NCBI GenBank assembly: GCA_023430365.1 | Contig: JAEZAS010000397.1 | Location: forward strand, 1-15,603 | Source of the DNA: Planctomycetota bacterium | Lineage (GTDB): Bacteria; Planctomycetota; Planctomycetia; Pirellulales; Pirellulaceae | Length of the DNA: 15,603 bases | Direction: 5' to 3' | In this document: piece after piece, positions 12,301 through 15,603 of the stretch | Layout: each line of letters opens with the position of its first letter | Numbering within the stretch: the first letter of the stretch is position 1 | Made by a program: the position numbers and the translations under genes | The notes under the pieces: model-generated | What the model was told of the DNA's origin: nothing | Databases searched by the model: none | What the model saw: only the letters and a program-made list of their open reading frames with translations

Positions 12301-14352
12301 CGCCGTTTCCAGTTCCTCGATCGTCGCCTGCAGGTTTTCGCGGGTGTGTCGCAGTTCGTTCTCGAGTGTCTGGATCTGACCGCGGGGGACCTGCTCGAGA
12401 GCAATGTCCGTGACTGTCGCCGGCTGAGGCGCTGCATCGAATTTCTCGAAGCTGACGAGCAAATACATGGCGCTAGTGGTGGGGTCGGCAATCGGTTCCA
12501 CCACCAATCGCAAGCTCTCTTCTTCGGGCGTATTCTGCAGACGGATTCCACTATAGCGAACCACCTTGCCATCCTTGGCCGCGTGTTGCATTGCTCCGGA
12601 GAGGGCGGTGCGCAGCTCATCCGCGATGAGTTCCAACAAATTCGACGACGGCCGGCCGCCGCGCATCCGCAAGTAGCTTTCGGCTCCGCCGAAGACGTGC
12701 ATCAACTCTCCCTTTTCGTCCACCAGTATGCTGGGCTGCAAGTAGCGGCCGAGTAGGCGGTCGTAGAGAGATACCAGTTGTGATTCATTGACCGGTCGAC
12801 CGGTCGCTCCCTTGGAAGCATGCCAGGGGACGGGCGCCCGATTATGGAACGAGATCCGCATATCGGGCGGCAGACGAACGTCGCGGCGCTTGCGATAGAT
12901 CCGCCAGTGCTTGTTGAGCGATTCGAATTCTTCCTGAAGATCCCCCGGCGTTTCGCTGGGGCCGAGGAACAGGATCCCGCCGGTCTTCAAACCGAAGTGG
13001 AAGAGCGAGAGGGCTTTCTTCTGGGCGATCGGCTGCAGGTAGATGAGCAGATTGCGGCAGGTCACCAGGTCCAGGCGGGTAAAGGGAGCATCCGACACCA
13101 CATTGTGCGGCGCAAAGACCACCATCTTCCGCAATTCAGAAACTACCTGAAACTGATCGCGAACTCTGGTAAAGAAGCGAGATCGCCGCTCATCGGAAAC
13201 TTCGGCGAGCGAATCTTCGGAGTACAGCCCTAAGCTGGCAAAGTCGAGGGATGTGCGATGCACGTCGGTGGCGAAGATGCGAACACTGCGATGCCGCCTC
13301 GACGCCTGCATGTGTTCGCAGAACAGCATGGCGATCGAGTAGGCCTCTTCGCCGGTCGCACAGCCGGCTACCCAGACGCGGATTTCGTCGTTGCCAGATT
13401 GCTCCAGGATTTGGGGAACGACATCGACGGCGAGGCGGTCAAACGCTTCCTTGTCGCGGAAGAAGTGCGTCACGCCAATCAGCAGATCTTTGTAGAGCGC
13501 GTTGAGTTCCTGGCGATCGACTTCCAGCGTGTCGACATAGCCCGCCAGGCTTTCTCCGTCCTGCAGCAGCAAGCGGCGTTCGACACGCCGCATGACGGTG
13601 CTTGGCTTGTAGAGCGAGAAGTCGATGCCGTATTCCGAGCGTAATAATTTGTAGACCCGCTCGAGGTCGGTGTTGGGAGGCGGCTGATCCTTCGTCAGCC
13701 CATCACGCAGCGAGATCTTGCGCGCGTACTTTACCAGCGCATCGGGAATGGCCTGTGGCGGGAGGATCAAGTCGACACAGCCCGTCTGTTCCGCGTTGCG
13801 GGGCATGCCGTTGAACTTGGAGGTTTCCTCGCTTTGGGCGATTACCAGTCCCCCCACTTCGTGGATGGCACGCACGCCGCGCGAGCCGTCGCTGCCGGTG
13901 CCGGAAAGGATGACACCGACCGCGCAGCGGCCGACGTCTTGGGCCAGGGAGCGAAAAAAGTGGTCGATCGGCAGCGTCAAGCCCCGTTCGGGGCCCTTGT
14001 CGGTCAGCAGAATCCGCTGGCCGGAAATGATCATGTCCTTCTTGGGCGGGTTTAAGTAGATCCGGTTCGGCTCCACCTTCATCCCGTCCTGGACCACTTG
14101 AATTGGCAGCCGGGTTTGCCGGGCCAGCAGCGAGTCCATGTGGCTGACGTGATCGGGCGACAGGTGCTGCAGAACGACGAAGGCCATGCCCGTATCGGCG
14201 GGCATCCGCTGGAAAAGCGATTCCAGGGCCTCCAAGCCACCCGCCGAGGCGCCGATGCCGACGATGTAGAAGTCACAAGGGGATTTCCCCTCGCGCGAAG
14301 CAGTATCCGCCTGCTTTGGAACCGATCCTTGGCCCTCAGTGATTGCGTTCAT
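9337..14352 (-). CDS. CheB-CheR-PAS-GAF hybrid histidine kinase with C-terminal receiver
   Basis: This 1671-residue cytoplasmic protein has no membrane segment. Domain order: CheB methylesterase (about 25-210) with the full triad Ser36 (GASAGG), His63 (QHLSPDH) and Asp155 (SGTGSDG); CheR methyltransferase (about 225-490) with CATGEEAYS (331-339), ATDV (361-364) and CRNLLIYL (432-439); a PAS-like region (about 520-640); a coiled coil with NEEL heptads (about 660-735); three PAS domains (about 737-845, 852-970, 978-1100); a GAF domain (about 1105-1262); a histidine kinase with SHEIRTP (His1294), NLVGNAIKF (1407-1415), DTGIG (1442-1446) and GGTGLGL (1471-1477); and a receiver (about 1541-1660) with Glu1547/Asp1548, phosphoacceptor Asp1596, Thr1624 and Lys1646. 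All catalytic residues appear intact. Known CheB/CheR/PAS kinases are orphan sensors whose methylation targets are uncertain. ATG 14352 precedes CheB by about 25 residues; Shine-Dalgarno weak. Confidence 0.93.
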   Translation of the reverse strand: MNAITEGQGSVPKQADTASREGKSPCDFYIVGIGASAGGLEALESLFQRMPADTGMAFVVLQHLSPDHVSHMDSLLARQTRLPIQVVQDGMKVEPNRIYLNPPKKDMIISGQRILLTDKGPERGLTLPIDHFFRSLAQDVGRCAVGVILSGTGSDGSRGVRAIHEVGGLVIAQSEETSKFNGMPRNAEQTGCVDLILPPQAIPDALVKYARKISLRDGLTKDQPPPNTDLERVYKLLRSEYGIDFSLYKPSTVMRRVERRLLLQDGESLAGYVDTLEVDRQELNALYKDLLIGVTHFFRDKEAFDRLAVDVVPQILEQSGNDEIRVWVAGCATGEEAYSIAMLFCEHMQASRRHRSVRIFATDVHRTSLDFASLGLYSEDSLAEVSDERRSRFFTRVRDQFQVVSELRKMVVFAPHNVVSDAPFTRLDLVTCRNLLIYLQPIAQKKALSLFHFGLKTGGILFLGPSETPGDLQEEFESLNKHWRIYRKRRDVRLPPDMRISFHNRAPVPWHASKGATGRPVNESQLVSLYDRLLGRYLQPSILVDEKGELMHVFGGAESYLRMRGGRPSSNLLELIADELRTALSGAMQHAAKDGKVVRYSGIRLQNTPEEESLRLVVEPIADPTTSAMYLLVSFEKFDAAPQPATVTDIALEQVPRGQIQTLENELRHTRENLQATIEELETANEELQAANEELVASNEELQSTNEELHSVNEELYTVNAEHQRKITELTELTDDMDNLLQSTDVGVIFLDSELCIRKFTPRMATAFHLLPQDLGRPLDSFASNLDDDRLLDDIRKVLATGTPVEREVRDRSDHVYFLRILPYRSQGSVDGVVLTLIDIEAIKRQEENVRRLSDIVESSEAAIIGTNLAGQIEHWNRGATNLFRYEPEEIVGRHISVLFPEELRGEVEDWFIAVRKGETRRVVELPGVCRSAGTPLVVRWTLSLVRNSAGGVVGTSLVGHDLTDRKLAEDSLAESEMRMRKIVESAMDAVVGMDDSGLVTRWNPKAEKMFRYSASEAIGQPLADLIIPPTVRDAHWAGLSNFLETGKGRILNKRLELTAIRRGGQRFPIELTVAANKIGDHWEFSAFVRDITQRRRAERRLATEHAVSQILINAQDLETAAPQILASFCRTLEVDVCELWLPESDDRKLICKYFHSNLTSEAGLEYRETTLNTRLGPTDGLVGHVYQRREPMWSTELANERIYTRSEAALQAGLVSVYAFPLLLNREVVGVVCFGTREELPPNVALLEMMIAVGHDLGQFVRRSRFEHELADARRAAEAASEAKSAFLANMSHEIRTPMTSVVGLTELLLASETDTSRIEMLRMIQRSSHHLVELINDILDLSKIESGKLAIDRIDCSPVELVQDLASVMSVRAKEKGLSFAVQFDGRLPATVYTDPMRLRQILINLVGNAIKFTNQGGIRITTRYLSDLNPPRIEFEVADTGIGMSEDELSRLFEPFSQVDHSVTRRFGGTGLGLCISQRLAGGLQGEIFVESKPKVGSTFRLQISTAQHAPEALIDPAQQLERLEPAPPVIQEVPLTCHALVAEDTRGIQYLIKRFLEGAGAQVSLASNGQEAIDRLRDAENSDQPIDVVIMDMHMPVLSGYDAVARLRSEGSQIPVIALTARAMQGDREKCLSVGCDAYLPKPVDRLQLLDAVARQLRLRKREAADS

Positions 14353-14616
14353 GAACCGACTTCGTGCAGACGTGACTCAAAAGGCCTAACCGCGCAACCC
14401 CGATCGACCGGGCCTTCGACAACCGGACCGGTCATCAGGCCGCCACCGAACGGTCAGAGCCCGAGCGCTCCAACAGATTCTGCGGATGACGATAAATCGA
14501 CACAACTATCTGACAGGGCATCGCTTAGCGCGCGTCCCAGTTTCCCGGCCCGCACTATACTGCATTTCCTGCACCAAAGGTAACTGTTTGTTTCCCGCCG
14601 AAATCGCACGGCAGCG
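14353..14616. other. Intergenic region upstream of the hybrid kinase gene
   Basis: This gap of about 260 bases between two minus-strand genes holds no supported gene. Its length suggests that the kinase gene is transcribed separately from the pseudouridine synthase gene. A weak promoter candidate is listed separately. No strong terminator hairpin is seen after the synthase stop codon. Confidence 0.4.
14554..14583 (-). promoter_or_regulatory. Possible sigma-70-type promoter for the hybrid kinase gene
   Basis: On the minus strand TATAGT (14554-14559) lies 18 bases after TTACCT (14578-14583), about 200 bases upstream of the ATG at 14352. The -10 word is good and the -35 word poor; planctomycete promoter rules are not well defined. 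Confidence 0.3.
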
Positions 14617-15603
14617 TTAGTCAGGCTTGGCTGACCTGAGACGTTTTAGCCACGAGGCAAGGTCCTGGGGCACGGGTGTGCGAAACGTCAGCGTTTCGCC
14701 GGTGATCGGGTGGACGAAACCCAGTTCCGCCGCGTGCAGGGCCTGTCGCGGAGCACCGCTCTTATCTACGGCGGGCTTGCCGCCCAGCGGATGGGTGTAG
14801 GTCTTTTCCCCACAGAGCGTGTGTCCCTTCTCGCTCAGGTGGATACGGATCTGGTGTGTCCTGCCGGTTTCGAGACGACAGCGGACGATGCTGTATTCGC
14901 CGAGGGCCTTCAGGGGCTCGACATGCGTGATCGCCCGTTGCGCTCCCTCGGCGGAAACTCCTTGGGGGCTGCTCCCACGAAGACCGTCTCCTCGGTCGCG
15001 GACCAGGTACGACTCGATCGTCTGCGGCCGGGGCTGGCCATGGACCACCGCTACGTAGGCCCTCTGGATCTTGTGCTTGCTGAACAGGCGAATCAGGGCA
15101 TGTTCAGCCGCGGTGGTTCGAGCGAACACCATCAGGCCGCTCGTGTCGCGGTCCAGGCGATGCACGGCTCGCACGGTGGGCAACTTGGGGCCTCGTTGGT
15201 CCGCTTCGTTGTGACTCCCTCGGCGAGAGGACGAGCGGCCCCGTCGGGGCGCTGCCTGCCGTGTTGGCGAAGTCGATTCGCTGATGTTCCAGCCCAAGTA
15301 GCGGGCCAGCGCGAGCGGCAGCAGTTCATCGAGTGTCGGCTGGAGTTGCTTCCGCCGGGCGGGCCAATGACGCTCCTCGGCGTGTCGCAATGTGGTGACT
15401 CCGGCAGGCTTCTCGATGACGACCAAGTGGGCGTCGACGTAACGAATCCGCACATCGCGCTCGTCGGCAGGTTTGGCCAGCGGATGGTCCCAGACTTTGA
15501 CGACATCCCCAGCCTTCACCTTGCGGTTTTCGTCGAGGCAGAGATTGCCGTTCACCTGCACCTGCCGACCGCCGATCAGCTTTTTCACCTGGTTCCAGGA
15601 CTT
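14617..15603 (-). CDS. RluA-family 23S rRNA/tRNA pseudouridine synthase, 5'-truncated by the window edge
   Basis: The visible 328 residues have no start in the window: the reading frame enters at 15603 with KSWNQVKKLIGGRQVQVNG, an S4 RNA-binding domain already under way. The catalytic domain begins near IRYVDAHLVVIEKPAGV. The signature HRLDRDTSGLMVFAR carries the nucleophilic Asp (codon 15151-15153). LETGRTHQIRIHL and LHAAELGFVHPITGE are further RluA-family blocks. The enzyme converts specific uridines in RNA to pseudouridine. The insert between EKPAGV and the HRLDRDTSG motif is about 80 residues, longer than usual, with an Arg/Ser-rich low-complexity part (SPTRQAAPRRGRSSSRRGS). The exact subgroup (RluC, RluD or other) cannot be settled. 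It ends 264 bases before the start of the kinase gene. Confidence 0.88.
   Translation of the reverse strand, partial: KSWNQVKKLIGGRQVQVNGNLCLDENRKVKAGDVVKVWDHPLAKPADERDVRIRYVDAHLVVIEKPAGVTTLRHAEERHWPARRKQLQPTLDELLPLALARYLGWNISESTSPTRQAAPRRGRSSSRRGSHNEADQRGPKLPTVRAVHRLDRDTSGLMVFARTTAAEHALIRLFSKHKIQRAYVAVVHGQPRPQTIESYLVRDRGDGLRGSSPQGVSAEGAQRAITHVEPLKALGEYSIVRCRLETGRTHQIRIHLSEKGHTLCGEKTYTHPLGGKPAVDKSGAPRQALHAAELGFVHPITGETLTFRTPVPQDLASWLKRLRSAKPD

Overview
The window is GC-rich bacterial DNA that looks like a planctomycete of the Pirellulales type. Three things point there: a small secreted protein with the motif family TCYNP / GCYDGN / YPAFHG / FDYPWHA / HEPTS, which I know only from that group; Shine-Dalgarno sequences that are often weak or absent; and many short palindromic intergenic repeats (CTGAATTC-N4-GAATTCAG, GGAGGCA...TGCCTCC, CCCAGGCT...AGCCTGGG) of kinds common in those genomes. 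The assignment is by recognition, without a database search.

Left part (1-3141, all minus strand). Five paralogous small genes lie in a row, in the order of transcription 2731-3141, 1464-1799, 1031-1360, 674-997 and 243-542, followed by the start of an A24-type prepilin peptidase cut by the window edge (1-148). Each protein has a leader of exactly 14 residues ending in Asp-Gly, then a hydrophobic helix with Glu at mature position +5 followed by Trp. This is the layout of a type IVb (Flp/Tad) prepilin. The proteins are about 100-136 residues, longer than classical Flp pilins, and carry an extra C-terminal domain with an invariant DC-x-R motif. Most of the gaps between these genes hold perfect hairpins. 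The 931-base gap between the first and second gene holds a large inverted repeat and a run of seven consecutive hairpins.

Middle part (3614-8311, minus strand). From upstream to downstream: a sigma-54-dependent activator with a degenerate receiver domain, three tight hairpins, a membrane-anchored helical protein of unknown function, a pair of palindromic repeats, and a polytopic membrane protein resembling GT-C glycosyltransferases. The activator could in principle control pilus or envelope genes, but nothing in the sequence ties it to a target, and I found no convincing -24/-12 promoter here.

Right part (8736-15603). A plus-strand gene for the small secreted protein converges on a very large minus-strand gene (1671 residues) that fuses CheB methylesterase, CheR methyltransferase, a coiled coil, PAS and GAF sensory domains, a histidine kinase and a C-terminal receiver. 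Upstream of it is a 5'-truncated RluA-family pseudouridine synthase running off the window.

The most distinctive content is the pilin-like paralogue cluster with its hairpin-filled gaps. No CRISPR array, rRNA, tRNA, transposase gene or phage gene was recognised.
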